Below are positions 1-12,235 of a stretch of 64,000 nucleotides of DNA, in pieces. Within the stretch, counting starts at the first letter, position 1, and every line of letters starts with the position of its first letter. The notes beneath the pieces were generated by a model that ran no database searches, was not told the origin of the DNA, and worked only from the letters and a program-made list of their open reading frames with translations. The DNA lies in the NCBI RefSeq assembly GCF_000002995.4, contig NW_025062476.1, positions 1,619,501-1,683,500 of the forward strand. The letters are read 5' to 3'. A program made the position numbers and the translations under genes. This DNA comes from Brugia malayi (lineage: Eukaryota > Nematoda > Chromadorea > Rhabditida > Onchocercidae).

Positions 1-1080
1 TATTTTATCATTTAGCGTACTTTCTTAATGACAAGATTTAAGGACGTATTCGATACGTGATAACCTATTAACTTCTTACGTGACCTCACTTCACGTGCTG
101 CAACCATTCCGGTCCAATGGATATCCGCGGTAAAGAAGCAACCAAATATGAAATTTATTGATTGTTGAGGAAACTGTTTAGTAAGTATAAAGTAATTCTT
201 TCTCTCTTATTCATCACTATTAATCATTTCGTTTTTAAAATCCCAATCAGTCCGATTAAACGGAGGAGAATTACCGGATGGATAGCAATGAACAGTTAGT
301 AACCGGAAGCAATTATCAGTTATTAATCTTACCGAAATAAGATTAAAATTTCTGATCTATTATTCGTGAAATGATATCTTGAAATATACGGAATGATCCA
401 TTGTTTCTTTTCAGATAGAATAACGAAAACAATGAAATCCGGTAGAATAATCGGATTTTAGTTTCAGGAAAACGCTTATAATGTTAATTTGTCAGTGATT
501 TTGTACTGTCAGTGATTTTGTACTTGATTTTGTAATCAATGATTTTGTACTTTATCAGTTGACAGATATTTAATTTTGTTTTCTCAATGATATTCGTTTT
601 ACTCTGATCGAAATATGAATTATTGGAATGTTAAAATTAAATATTATTTAAATTTACAACAAATATTTTAAAATTTCAATATTTCATTTTTTACAAAATA
701 ATAAATCAATGAATTTTTAATTTTCTTGTTAACAAAGAATTCAAAAATTTGAAAATTAGCATTTGCCTGCTGAAAATATTCAATAAATAACTGTAAGAAG
801 AAGCTGTTAATTTCTAAATGATATTTCTTGGAATATTCAATAATTTCATTTTTAAAACTTTAGAAGAATTTGTTAATAAATTTCACATAACAAATTGTTT
901 ACACTCTTAAATTATTTGGATTTTTTTTTTTTTTGATATAAATAAAAATTATTTTTGAAATCGTACAAATTTTAATATTCTGCAATTAATAAATCATATT
1001 TTACCTTTGGTTAATAATTCATTTTGTAGTTTGTTTAATTATTTACACAATTTTAGCTCACTTTTCATTCCTAACAACAA
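1..1080. other. AT-rich non-coding DNA
   Basis: No exon-like stretch is visible on either strand. The only local structure is a short triplication at about 490-552 of a motif reading TCAGTGATTTTGTAC, with drifted spacing. The rest is AT-rich sequence with A/T homopolymers, presumably intergenic. Confidence 0.6.
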
Positions 1081-1773
1081 TTTTTTGATCAATAATTGAC
1101 ACAAATCAAAGGTGTTTGTCAACAAATTCATTTTTTGATCAATAATTGACACAAATCAGAGGTGTTTGTCAACAAATTCATTTTTTGATCAATAATTGAC
1201 ACAAATCAGAGATGTTTGTCAACAAATTCATTTTTTGATCAATAATTGACACAAATCAGAGATGTTTGTCAACAAATTCATTTTTTGATCAATAATTGAC
1301 ACAAATCAGAGATGTTTGTCAACAAATTCATTTTTTGATCAATAATTGACACAAATCAGAGATGTTTGTCAACAAATTCATTTTTTGATCAATAATTGAC
1401 ACAAATCAGAGATGTTTGTCAACAAATTCATTTTTTGATCAATAATTGACACAAATCAAAGGTGTTTGTCAACAAATTCATTTTTTGATCAATAATTGAC
1501 ACAAATCAAAGGTGTTTGTCAACAAATTCATTTTTTGATCAATAATTGACACAAATCAGAGATGTTTGTCAACAAATTCATTTTTTGATCAATAATTGAC
1601 ACAAATCAGAGATGTTTGTCAACAAATTCATTTTTTGATCAATAATTGACACAAATCAGAGATGTTTGTCAACAAATTCATTTTTTGATCAATAATTGAC
1701 ACAAATCAGAGGTGTTTGTCAACAAATTCATTTTTTGATCAATAATTGACACAAATCAAAGGTGTTTGTCAAC
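1081..1773. repeat. 50-bp tandem repeat array (about 14 copies)
   Basis: A near-perfect 50-bp unit beginning TTTTTTGATCAATAATTGAC is repeated 13.9 times. Units differ mainly at two sites (AAATCAAAGGTG versus AAATCAGAGATG types, plus hybrids), and the types occur in blocks, as expected from unequal exchange. Each unit contains an imperfect inverted pair (TTGACACAAA and TTTGTCAA) and a palindromic TTGATCAA. It lies about 2 kb upstream of the unc-93 start. No function is evident. Confidence 0.97.
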
Positions 1774-3825
1774 GGCATCAGATCCTATAATCTAGTGGTT
1801 GACATTTTTAGTGCTAACAAAATTAGATGACACTTTGCAGTTATGTATGATAATGTTTTGTTATTCATGCAAAAAAATAAATAAATAAAAATGAAAAAAT
1901 AAAGAAATAATAGCGCTTTATTTTGATGATTAAAAAATTGTACCTTTTTATAAAAATGATTAAAAGTAATCAAATTATTTTCTTATCACAATAATATTGT
2001 AAATGATTTTATTACATTTTGATTTATTATTTGCTATGAATTAATTTGTTCATTTTATGAAGTTTTTTTTTTTTTTTTAATTTTTTTTTGTAAAATTTAA
2101 TCATTTACATTTATGGGCGGAAATGACTTATGAATCATTGCGCTTCTGCATTTGATAATCATTGTACTGTAATCATGCATTACGTATAGCAATTAATTAA
2201 CAAAAAAATGATCAAATATTACTTTAAATATTCAAATTAAATTTTCATAAAATTTTTCCTAAAAAATTTTCTCAAATGTTTACGAAACGAAATTTAAGAA
2301 AGAAATGCATTTTTTTGCACTTATCAATAAGTAATTAAATTACTTTTTCTTCTTACTTATCAGAAATTCAACATATATTTTTAATTACTAATAAAAATAA
2401 AAATATGCGATAGCAAAATTTGTTATATTTAAATTATTAATATTATTTTGAATTGCCGAAAATACTTTTGAAAAATTGTCAAAATATCAAAGAGCGATGA
2501 AATGTTATCTAAGAATTTCACAAAAAGTATTTTATTAAATTATTTATTATAATTATTTCTAATTTTATTTTCCAGAAATAAAAAGTAAGAAACCTTTTAT
2601 TAGCAAAGAAAAAATTATTTACCCAATAAATGCAATAAAATTGTGATAAAGAATTGATCTAAGAGATCATAATGTAATCATAGAAGTGAAATAAATTTTA
2701 AAAGCTTTTATTTTATTTCAAAAAGAATAAAAAAACTTTTGAAGAAAATCCTTTAATCAACTAAAAAATTTATTTACCTAAGAAAATAAAACTAAGAAAA
2801 TAAAATTATTGGCTGAGAGAAAAATAAAATAAAAAAAAGAAATTCCGTAGTTAATCAAAGAAATGTAAAATAATCTCTGAGAAATTGATATCAATGATAT
2901 CAATTTTCAATGTTTGTTTTAAAGATATGTAATTCCAGAAGTAAAAAATTTGTTGCATTTTAACTTTTGTTTACCTTCCGAAAACTTTTATTTACTTCTA
3001 GAAAATAAAAAATTCATTTCTATTATACAAAGGGAAATTTTATTTCTTACCCTCCGAGTTGGGTAGTATTTTATGGGAAGATAAACCCCAAAACAATGGG
3101 TAGAAAATCTAATAATAGGTATTTGAGTTACAAAATAAATAGAAATAATAATTATTGTATGATTAACTAAAGTGTTGTAATAGTTATTTATTTATTTATT
3201 TATTTTTATTTATTTATTGTAACTATTTTCATTCTTTTTCATTTTCTTTTTTTTGCTTTAATACATATATTATTTAAATCAAAATAAAATTTAATGTTTT
3301 TTTTTTTTTCTTAAATTTTAGCCTAAAATTGAAGTAAATAAATTTGTTTGCACAAAATGCTTAGCATTGTTAAATTTTTTTTTTTTTTAAAAAAAAAAAA
3401 AAAAGAAAATGCTCAATTTTTGTTGTAATGCTCGAAAAATTGTCGAACTTTGTTCGATATTAGCTGAAGAAAGAAGCTATTAACGACATTTCATTCTTTT
3501 TCAATCTTCGCTGCCACACTAATAGCTCAGTTTCCGAATTTATAAATTATATTTCTGTTTGTTAGCTCAAATTTTGATATAATATTTTGCACATTCCATT
3601 TTGAATTAATTTATATTTTCATTATTATTATTAATTAATTTAATTTATCAATAAGTTATAGATGATCATTGATTTTCTTTCTTCTTTTTTTTTTTTTTTT
3701 TTCAAATGAATTTATCGATTGATTAATTAGTTAATTGAAATAGAACAAAATTAAAATTTGTGATAAGTTTGGGCTTTATCAGTGATAAAAATTTGAATTT
3801 TAGGAGGAATAGAAAGAGCAATCAG
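1774..3825. other. AT-rich region upstream of unc-93
   Basis: No coding signal is seen; short open frames here are AT-rich and lack splice-bounded coding character. It contains homopolymer runs and TTTA microsatellite-like tracts near 3186-3220. It probably holds the unc-93 promoter. A candidate acceptor TTTTAG ends at 3803, 22 bases before the proposed start codon, and could be a trans-splice or 5' UTR acceptor. Confidence 0.5.
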
Positions 3826-6800
3826 ATGCAGATTATGGATAAACGTAATATATGGAATTTAGTAAAAGATAATCCACACGAGAAATCATTAACTCAACAG
3901 CCTACAACACGATCCTTCTTTGATTATGATGTAATTATTTAATTAATTAATTGATTAATTAATTAATTAAGTTAATTATTTTGTTATATTAGCTGAACTA
4001 TTCAGTAATGCTAATCATTTACATTTATTAAATTCCATAAAAATAATTAGTAATAATAGTTGAGAAAAAAAAAGTAAAAATCATTGATAGGTAAGTTAAA
4101 TAATAATATAATTGCATATTTACCCAATCATTTATTGATTTACAATGATTGATAGAGAGAAATCGAAATTTAAATGAAATTCTTATATTAATCTTATTTA
4201 ATTTTAGTATTTAGCTACATATTATCACTATTAATTAATTAATTAGCAATTAGCTACATGTTATTACTATTAATTGGTTAATTAGTAATTAGCTAGATAT
4301 TATCACAATTAATTAATTAGCTACATATTATCACTATTAATTAATTAAGCAGTAATTAGCCACATATTATCACCATTAATTAATTAATTAGTAATTAGCT
4401 ACATATTATCACTATTAATTAATTAAATAGTAATTAGCTACATATTATCACCATTAATTGATTAATTAGTAATTAGCTACATATTATCACTTAAAATGAT
4501 ATAAATAAAATGAAATGATAATAAATTGTTAAAATATTTAAATTACTATTTGTAACTTTGAAAAATTAAAAAAAAAAAAAAAAAAAAAATTACCATCAAT
4601 TTTAGTTTAATCAACAATTGGTTGATGTTGAAACGGTAGCTGATGCAGCTGAATTACCGCCGGAAAAAATTTCCGAAATACTTGATGAAATGGTTCGCAA
4701 GGAATCGGAGAGAAAAAATATTATGCAAGTTTAAGGATATTTTTTTATTGATAATAATTATGATACTGAAATTGAACTTGAAAGTATCTATCATCTAATT
4801 ACTTAATTACTTATTTATTTCCTATGTACTACTCTTTACTTAATTACTTATTTCATTTATTTCCAATATACTACTCTTTACTTAATTACTTATTTCATTT
4901 ATTTCCTATATACTACTCTTTACTTAATTACTTATTTCATTTATTTCCTATGTACTACTCTTTACTTAATTACTTATTTCATTTATTTCCTATATACTAC
5001 GCTTTACTTAATTACTTATTTCATTTATTTCCTATATACTACTCTTTACTTAATTACTTATTTCATTTATTTCCAATATACTACTCTTTACTTAATTACT
5101 TATTTCATTTATTTCCTATATACTACTCTTTACTTAATTACTTATTTCATTTATTTCCTATGTACTACTCTTTACTTAATTACTTATTTCATTTATTTCC
5201 TATATACTACGCTTTACTTAATTACTTATTTCATTTATTTCCTATATACTACTCTTTACTTAATTACTTATTTCATTTATTTCCTATATACTACGCTTTA
5301 CTTAATTACTTATTTCATTTATTTCCTATGTACTACTCTTTACTTAATTACTTATTTCATTTATTTCCTATGTACTACTCTTTACTTAATTACTTATTTC
5401 ATTTATTTCCTATATACTACGCTTTACTTAATTACTTATTTCATTTATTTCCTATATACTACTCTTTACTTAATTACTTATTTCATTTATTTCCTATATA
5501 CTACTCTTTACTTAATTACTTATTTCATTTATTTCCTATATACTACTCTTTACTTAATTACTTATTTCATTTATTTCCTATATACTACGCTTTACTTAAT
5601 TACTTATTTCATTTATTTCCTATGTACTACTCTTTACTTAATTACTTATTTCATTTATTTCCAATATACTACTCTTTACTTAATTACTTATTTCATTTAT
5701 TTCCTATGTACTACTCTTTACTTAATTACTTATTTCATTTATTTCCTATATACTACGCTTTACTTAATTACTTATTTCATTTATTTCCTATATACTACTC
5801 TTTACTTAATTACTTATTTCATTTATTTCCTATATACTACTCTTTACTTAATTACTTATTTCATTTATTTCCTATATACTACTCTTTACTTAATTACTTA
5901 TTTCATTTATTTCCTATATACTACTCTTTACTTAATTACTTATTTCATTTATTTCCTATGTACTACTCTTTACTTAATTACTTATTTCATTTATTTCCTA
6001 TATACTACTCTTTACTTAATTACTTATTTCATTTATTTCCTATATACTACTCTTTACTTAATTACTTATTTCATTTATTTCCTATATACTACTCTTTACT
6101 TAATTACTTATTTCATTTATTTCCTATATACTACGCTTTCCAGATTATAACATAAGAGCATTTAAGATGTTAAATTCAATCATTTTGAATTAATCTTTGA
6201 AAATAAAAAATAAAAAACTTTGAATGTTATTATTTGAGTTTTTTAACTTAATTATTAAATGGAAAGATTAATCCTAATTTATCGTAACTGTCAACTTTTT
6301 CTTTCTTTTTTCTTTTTATCAATTTAAATATTTTTTATATTCTTATTTGAAAAATTTTGCAAATGCTTTATTAAAGGTTTGGAATTCGCAAAATGAGTAG
6401 CAAATTAATGAATAAATTAAAAATTGGACATTCTAAAAGTACTAATATTATTGTGGATCAAACATCAAAAGTTTCGGAATTATCGTCACCAATTTTGAAG
6501 ACATCATTGTCACATCATCATCAACATTCAATCACCACTAGATCATCGGAAAAACCAATTTTTACAATTGATGAGCAATCATCCGGTTTATCATCACCGC
6601 CATTATCGGTAGCTAAACCGGCATCCAACTATCAATCATCTTTTCGTGAAAATGAAATTAACACTAAATGGTATTTGTTAATTTCTAAAAATTTTATTCT
6701 TAAATTAAATCTTAAAAAATTAATCTTTTAAATTTTTCACTAATTTAGAAAACGCTAACAAAACGTGTATTTCAAATGAATGAAAATTTCATATTTCTTT

Positions 6801-9800
6801 AGTGCTTATTTATTTCGTGGTGATTCACTGTACAACAGTAAACAACCGGATCCGGATCCTGAATCGTTGGACAATCAAGTTGAACGTGTTTATGTCTATG
6901 ATCCATTTTGTCCAATTCATGGCTCAAGACGTCGTATGATTAGCAGAAGGACAAGAATACGAGATTTTGATTATCATTTAACCAGTATTGAATCAGTTGA
7001 TGATACGGAACCATCAGGAGTTATCTTACTCAGGAATGAAAATTTATATTTCAATTTTTCAATTTATAAAATTTATAAAATAAGCAAAAAATAAAACTCA
7101 AAATTTGAAATGAATTTGAAATATTATAAATTAATTTTTAGCCAAGGTTTTGCTGCAAAATTAATTCGAAAAAGACGCCGTGCGCTTTTGTCTGGCTCCG
7201 AGAAATATCGTTCTGATAAAGCAAAAAGAAAAATTCGAGTAAATTTATGGATTGTTAGCTTAGCATTTTTATTTCTTTTTACTGCTTTTCATGGTTTACA
7301 AAATTTACAATCATCAATTAATGGTCGTTTGGGAACAGATAGCCTTTCGTATGTTTCTATTTATTTATTTTTTTTTTTTTTTATAATTTTATATTAAATT
7401 TAATTTATAATATTTTTTTTTTATCAAAGAAAACATTTTACTAGCACACTGATAGCATCATTAATTAATCTAACATCAAATATTTTTTTGTTTTGAAAAC
7501 ATTAAAATTATTTGAAATAAAATTTTTTTTTTTTTGGTTTTGGTTTTTTAAAGTTTTATTAAGAATTTTTAGAATCTTTTATATCAGCTTATCATTATCA
7601 TATTTATTTGTTCCATCATTCATTTTGAATCGTCTTGGATGTAAACGTACGTTAATCGCATCATCAGGAATATTTATGATTTATATGCTTTCAAATTTTC
7701 TACCTAAGTAAGTTTTTATTAAAATTAGCATAAAATAATTTATATAAAAGAAAATTAAAATATATCAAGAAAATAGCAATGTTTATCATATCATATCATA
7801 TCATTTCATTCTTATCAAAGTTTTTTTTTTTAAGTTTTTTTTTTTTTTATTATTTGTGTATTCAATTAAATATTTTATTTTATCCAATATTCTTTAATAA
7901 TAAATAGAAAATAGAAATACTTTAAAAATTAAAAAAAAAACATTTATATAATTATATAACATCTTTTATAGATATTACTCGCTTATTCCAGCCTCTATTC
8001 TTGCCGGATGTGCCGGAAGTTGTCTTTGGGCAGCAAAATGTGTTTACATTTTAGAATGTGGAACAAAATATGCGCAATTAAATATTGAAGCGCAGAATGT
8101 CGTTATTATTAGGTATTATTACTTATAATCGACAAATTTCTCGGAATAAAATATAAATCATTCTTGAAATCGGAAAATCAATTATTAAATTAGCATTGTA
8201 GTTATAATTTTATTAAAATTGTACTAAAATATTTGAAATCGATTATTAAATAAATAAAGTGGCAAAGCATTGTAATTATAACTTTGTATTAAAATACTGG
8301 AAATCAATTATTATATAATTAAAATGATACAGGCATTATAATTATAATTTTGTATTAAAATATTGGAAATCAATTATTAAATAAATAAAATGGCAAAGCA
8401 TTGTAATTATAATTTTGTATTAAAATACTGGAAATCAATTATTATATAATTAAAATGTTACAGGCATTATAATTATAATTTTTGTATTAAAATATTTCAG
8501 GTTTTTTGGCTACTTCTTTATGGTACTACATTTAGGCCAGGTAATTGGTAATCTTATTTCATCCTTTATTCTTACCGCTTCAACCGGTTATTATCAATTA
8601 GAAGATCAGGTGCAAAAATGGTATCAAATTTTTTTCATTCTTTTATTTCTTCAATTTTAACATTTTTTTTTTTTTTTTATTTTCTGTAACTTTTCGATGG
8701 CATAGCTTTAAATTTTTGTATATTAGTTTTATTAATATTTATTTATTTATTTTTTGATTAGTCATTTTTTAAATGTAAATTTATCTCCTTCTTTTTAAAT
8801 TAAAATTATTTTTGCTTACAAAAAAAAAAAAAAAATTGTTGAATTAATCAAAATTAATATTTGAAATATGCAAATTTCAGTTGTGGTCATTTATTTCGTG
8901 ATAATATATCATACCTAAGTAAGCAAGCAATTGAAAATTTACAGCGCCCGGCGCAAAGTGTTTATTTGTCACTTTGTGGCATTTATTTCTGTTGCACAAT
9001 TGTTGCACTTATGATTGTGCTACTTTTTTTGAATTCACTAAGAAAAGATGAAATTTCCAGGTTTGAAATATTTCACTTCTTTTTCCGTTTTTCTTGTCAA
9101 ACGGAACGATGTAATATTTCCGGAAATGTTAAGCATAATTTAACCAAAAATGTTAAATTAAATCGAAAAATAAAAAGTACTCGCATTTTGGAAATGTTAA
9201 ATTAAATTATTTCAAATACATATAAATTAATTAGTTAAAATATGACCGAAAATATTAAATTAAATCAAAAAATAAAAAGTACTCGCATATTTGGAAATGT
9301 TAAATTAAATTATTTCAAATACTAATAAATTAATTAATTAGAATAAATAAAACCAATGTTAAAGTTAATATCGGCAAAATACTTATAATATTATTTCGAA
9401 TAACCCAAAAGTCTGTGGAATAGTTTTTTTTTTAAAAAAAAAAAAATGCGTTTACAAATATTTTATAAAAATTTTTTGTAAAATAATTGATTGTTCAAAA
9501 AGTATAAAGAATTACTAGCAGATAATAAAATTATCAGTGAAACAAAAAATATTTGATAAAAGAAAATGCTGGAAAAAGTTCAATGATTTTCTAATATTTA
9601 CTTATCAATTAATAAAATTTAAATTAAAAATTTTTTATCATACAACTTTCCATTATTTTTCTTTTAGTCTAAACTATGCTCATTAATACAAATTGTGATA
9701 AATTACCAAAAAATAAATAAATAAATAAATAAAAATGTAATTGGAAATTTTGTGAATAAATAATAATTTAATTAACATTTTTATAATTGAGCGATTAATA

Positions 9801-12235
9801 GTATTCCAAACAAAAAAAAAAATTTTCGTTTAACTTTTTTGAAAATTTAAAAAGATTTCTTCTAAAAAAAAAAAAAAAAAGTTATAAATAAAATTACTTT
9901 AAAAATTTTTAAATGATAAAATTATTGAATTACAGATTAAATGCACCATTCTTTTCAACAGATATTTGTAAAGCAATATTTCGGAATCTTACTTATCCTA
10001 AATCACTGCTACTTGTACCTTTGACACTTTTTAGCGGTGTTGAACAAGCATTTGTTGTAGGCCTCTATACAAAAGTAATTTTTAGTTCTATTTCTAATTT
10101 TTTTTTTTATTTTTATTTATTTATTTTTTTTTTTTTTTTAGAAATTATAGTTCTTGTTTTATTGACAAATGAAATTTCCTTGTCAAATAATAAAATTAGT
10201 TAATTGTTTTATTGACAAATGAAATTTCTTCGCCAAATAATAAAAATTAATTAATTGTTTTATTGACAGATGAAATTTCCTCGCCAAATAATAAAAATTA
10301 ATTAATTGTTTTATTGACAGATGAAATTTCCTTGTCAGATAAAAAAATTAATTAGTACATTTTTTTTTAAATTATTGTTTTATTGAGAGATGATAGTTTT
10401 CATGCTAGTTTCATGATAGATAATAAAGTTAATAAACCAATTAATTGTTTTATTGACAGATGAAATTTCCTTTACCAAATAATGAAATTAGTTAATTGTT
10501 TTATTGACAGATGAAATTTCCTTGTCAAATAATAAAAATTAATTTACTGTTTTATTGATAGATGAAATTTCCTTGTCAGATAATAAAATTAATTAGTACA
10601 TTTTTTTAAAATTATTGTTTTATTGAAAGATGATAGTTTCATGGTAGACAATAAAGTTAATTAATAGAGATTTTTTCTTTAGTTCTTTTGTTGACAGATG
10701 AAAATTTTCTTGTCAAATAATCAAATTAATCAATTAACAATTACTTTTTTTAAAGGCTTACATTGGCTGTGGCCTTGGTATTGGCCAAATTGGATTCGTA
10801 ATGACAGGATTTGGTGTAGCAGATGCTGTTTGTAGCCTAGTTTTTGGGCCATTGATGAAATTATTTGGACGAATGCCTTTATTTGTTTTTGGTGCTGTTA
10901 TCAGTATGCTTGTATCATTAACACTTCTGATAAGTTTCATTTATCAAATTTTAATTTGATGAAAAAAGTATGAAATTATCAAAAAGTACAACTTTCCCAA
11001 CTTTTAAAATCATTTTTTTTTCTTTTTCATTTTATTTTTCAATTTCATATCATTATCATTTTTTGATTGCTGAAGAAAATGATAATGATAATTGCTTAAT
11101 TTAAAATGAATAAATATCTGATCCGGTAACAATATAATCCGGTAACAAAAATCCGGTTTAATATTAATCTTTTCAATTCAATTTTCATTTTCAAACTTTA
11201 ACATTATTATTAATTTTAGATTTGGCCTTTAAATCCTGGTGATACATCATTATTCTATGCTATTGTTGGTGTTTTAGGCATGGCTGATGGTGTCTGGAAC
11301 ACTCAGATTAGTGGTTGGAATTTTTATTTCTTTAATTTATTTGATAAATAATTAAAACTTTTTTTTTTTTTTTTTAAATTAAATCTTAAAGAACGAAAAA
11401 AAAAAAAAACAATGACAAAAAAGAGAAAAGTGAAGAAGAAAAGGGAAAACGAAAGGAATCGGGAAAAAAAAAATTAAAAATGAAAAATTGATAATTAATT
11501 TAAATTATAGGATTATGGATAGCACTATCTTCTAGTCATCTTGAAGCTGCATTTGCTAATTATCGATTCTGGGAATCAACCGGTTTTGGTTTAGGACTTA
11601 TCCTGATCCGTTTTACAAATATCACACAATTTTTACTTATTTCATTAGGAATGCTATTGATTGGAATGCTCTGTTATTTGAGTATCGAATTTTATGATAA
11701 TATCAGTGTATGTTAAATTTTAATTAACAATGATAAGCTTTTAATATGACAAAATTCTTAGTGATTCCCTAATTAGCAATTATCAATCTATCCATTAGCT
11801 ATTGATAGTTGTTGATTCTCTCGAGAATTTTCTCTCGAGAAAAAATGCTAATCACATCACATTCCTAAAATTAGTCTTACTTTGTTTTTTGCTTTTTTTT
11901 TTTTTTACTGTTAAAATAAATTCGCTAACAAAAATTTCTAAAAACTTCAAAAAATTTTTTTTTCCTCAAAAAGTAATTCGATTAATTTTAAGCATTTTTC
12001 ATAAACTTTTACAACTGAGTGTTTATTATCATTGAAATAATAAAAAGTTCACTCAAAAATTTTTTTTAGACTTTTTTAGACTAAAATCACAATGTTTTTT
12101 TTTTTTTTTCAGCTATATGGTAGACGAATGGTTGATATGTGTCGAATTAGACATAAAAATCAGCTTGGCAATAAACCGCTTTCATCAATGGAAACATCAT
12201 TAATTAGTGCGACAAGTGCGCCAGAAAAAGTATGA
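3826..12235 (+). CDS. unc-93: UNC-93 family transmembrane protein (ion channel regulator), multi-exon
   Basis: Major-facilitator-like UNC-93 protein. In C. elegans UNC-93 works with SUP-9 (a two-pore K+ channel) and SUP-10 in muscle. Exons read as 3826-3930, 4606-4728, 6377-6670, 6803-7019, 7142-7348, 7573-7707, 7972-8112, 8501-8620, 8881-9060, 9936-10074, 10756-~10933, 11220-~11313, 11511-11707 and 12113-12235 (stop), about 750 codons, close to the worm protein's length. The N-terminal ~260 residues are hydrophilic (Ser/His-rich, then basic). The first membrane segment carries the family hallmark FHGLQNLQSSING, followed by FILNRLGCKRT, YYSLIPASILAGC, FFGYFFMVLHLGQVIGN and GMADGVWNTQ. Exons 5 to 10 join in frame. 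Junctions 2/3 and 4/5 do not close in phase with the visible sites, and the ends near 10911-10933 and 11310-11313 are ambiguous. The second ATG choice, at 6393, is an alternative N-terminus. Several introns are swollen by tandem repeats. Confidence 0.9.
4204..4495. repeat. Degenerate tandem repeat in unc-93 intron 1
   Basis: About seven copies of a 35-60 bp unit built around TTAGCTACATATTATCACTA followed by ATTAATTAATTA tracts of variable length. It lies entirely in the first intron of unc-93, ahead of the exon at 4606. Confidence 0.85.
4798..6140. repeat. 42-bp minisatellite, 31+ units, open in one frame
   Basis: About 1.3 kb of a 42-bp unit (TACTACTCTTTACTTAATTA, then CTTATTTCATTTATTTCCTA, then TA) in unc-93 intron 2. 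Because 42 is a multiple of three, one plus-strand frame stays open for 443 codons (4824-6155). It encodes a 14-residue hydrophobic repeat YYSLLNYLFHLFPI with only Ser/Ala, Ile/Met and silent Pro-codon variants. No start context, splice-phase continuity or flanking coding sequence supports translation, so it is annotated as a repeat. Confidence 0.97.
8165..8495. repeat. Long-period tandem duplication in unc-93 intron
   Basis: A unit of roughly 120 bp recurs about 2.5 times in the intron between the exons ending 8112 and starting 8501. Its blocks read TTGTATTAAAATACTGGAAA, TCAATTATTATATAATTAAA and GCATTATAATTATAATTTTG. The last copy abuts the acceptor AATATTTCAG. Confidence 0.8.
9115..9335. 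repeat. Direct duplication (~110 bp) in unc-93 intron
   Basis: Two adjacent copies share AAATTAAATCGAAAAATAAA/AAATTAAATCAAAAAATAAA, AAGTACTCGCAT, and GGAAATGTTAAATTAAATTA followed by TTTCAAATAC. They lie just downstream of the exon ending 9060. Confidence 0.75.
10140..10735. repeat. Degenerate ~50-bp tandem array in unc-93 intron
   Basis: About nine diverged copies of a unit with TGTTTTATTGACAGATGAAA, then TTTCCTTGTCAAATAATAAA and ATTAATTAAT. It occupies most of the intron between the exons ending 10074 and starting 10756. Two copies are extended by a variant block containing TTTTATTGAGAGATGATAGT. Confidence 0.88.

Noticed and set aside
4824..6155. 443-aa open frame as a protein-coding gene
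   Set aside because: It is entirely a 42-bp minisatellite inside an unc-93 intron; the frame stays open because the period is a multiple of three. Kept as a repeat and as a finding, not as a gene.
7430..7500. Extra unc-93 exon suggested by a short hydrophobic reading
   Set aside because: The exon from 7573 joins the one ending 7348 in phase and gives the expected family sequence after GTDSL, leaving no room for another exon.
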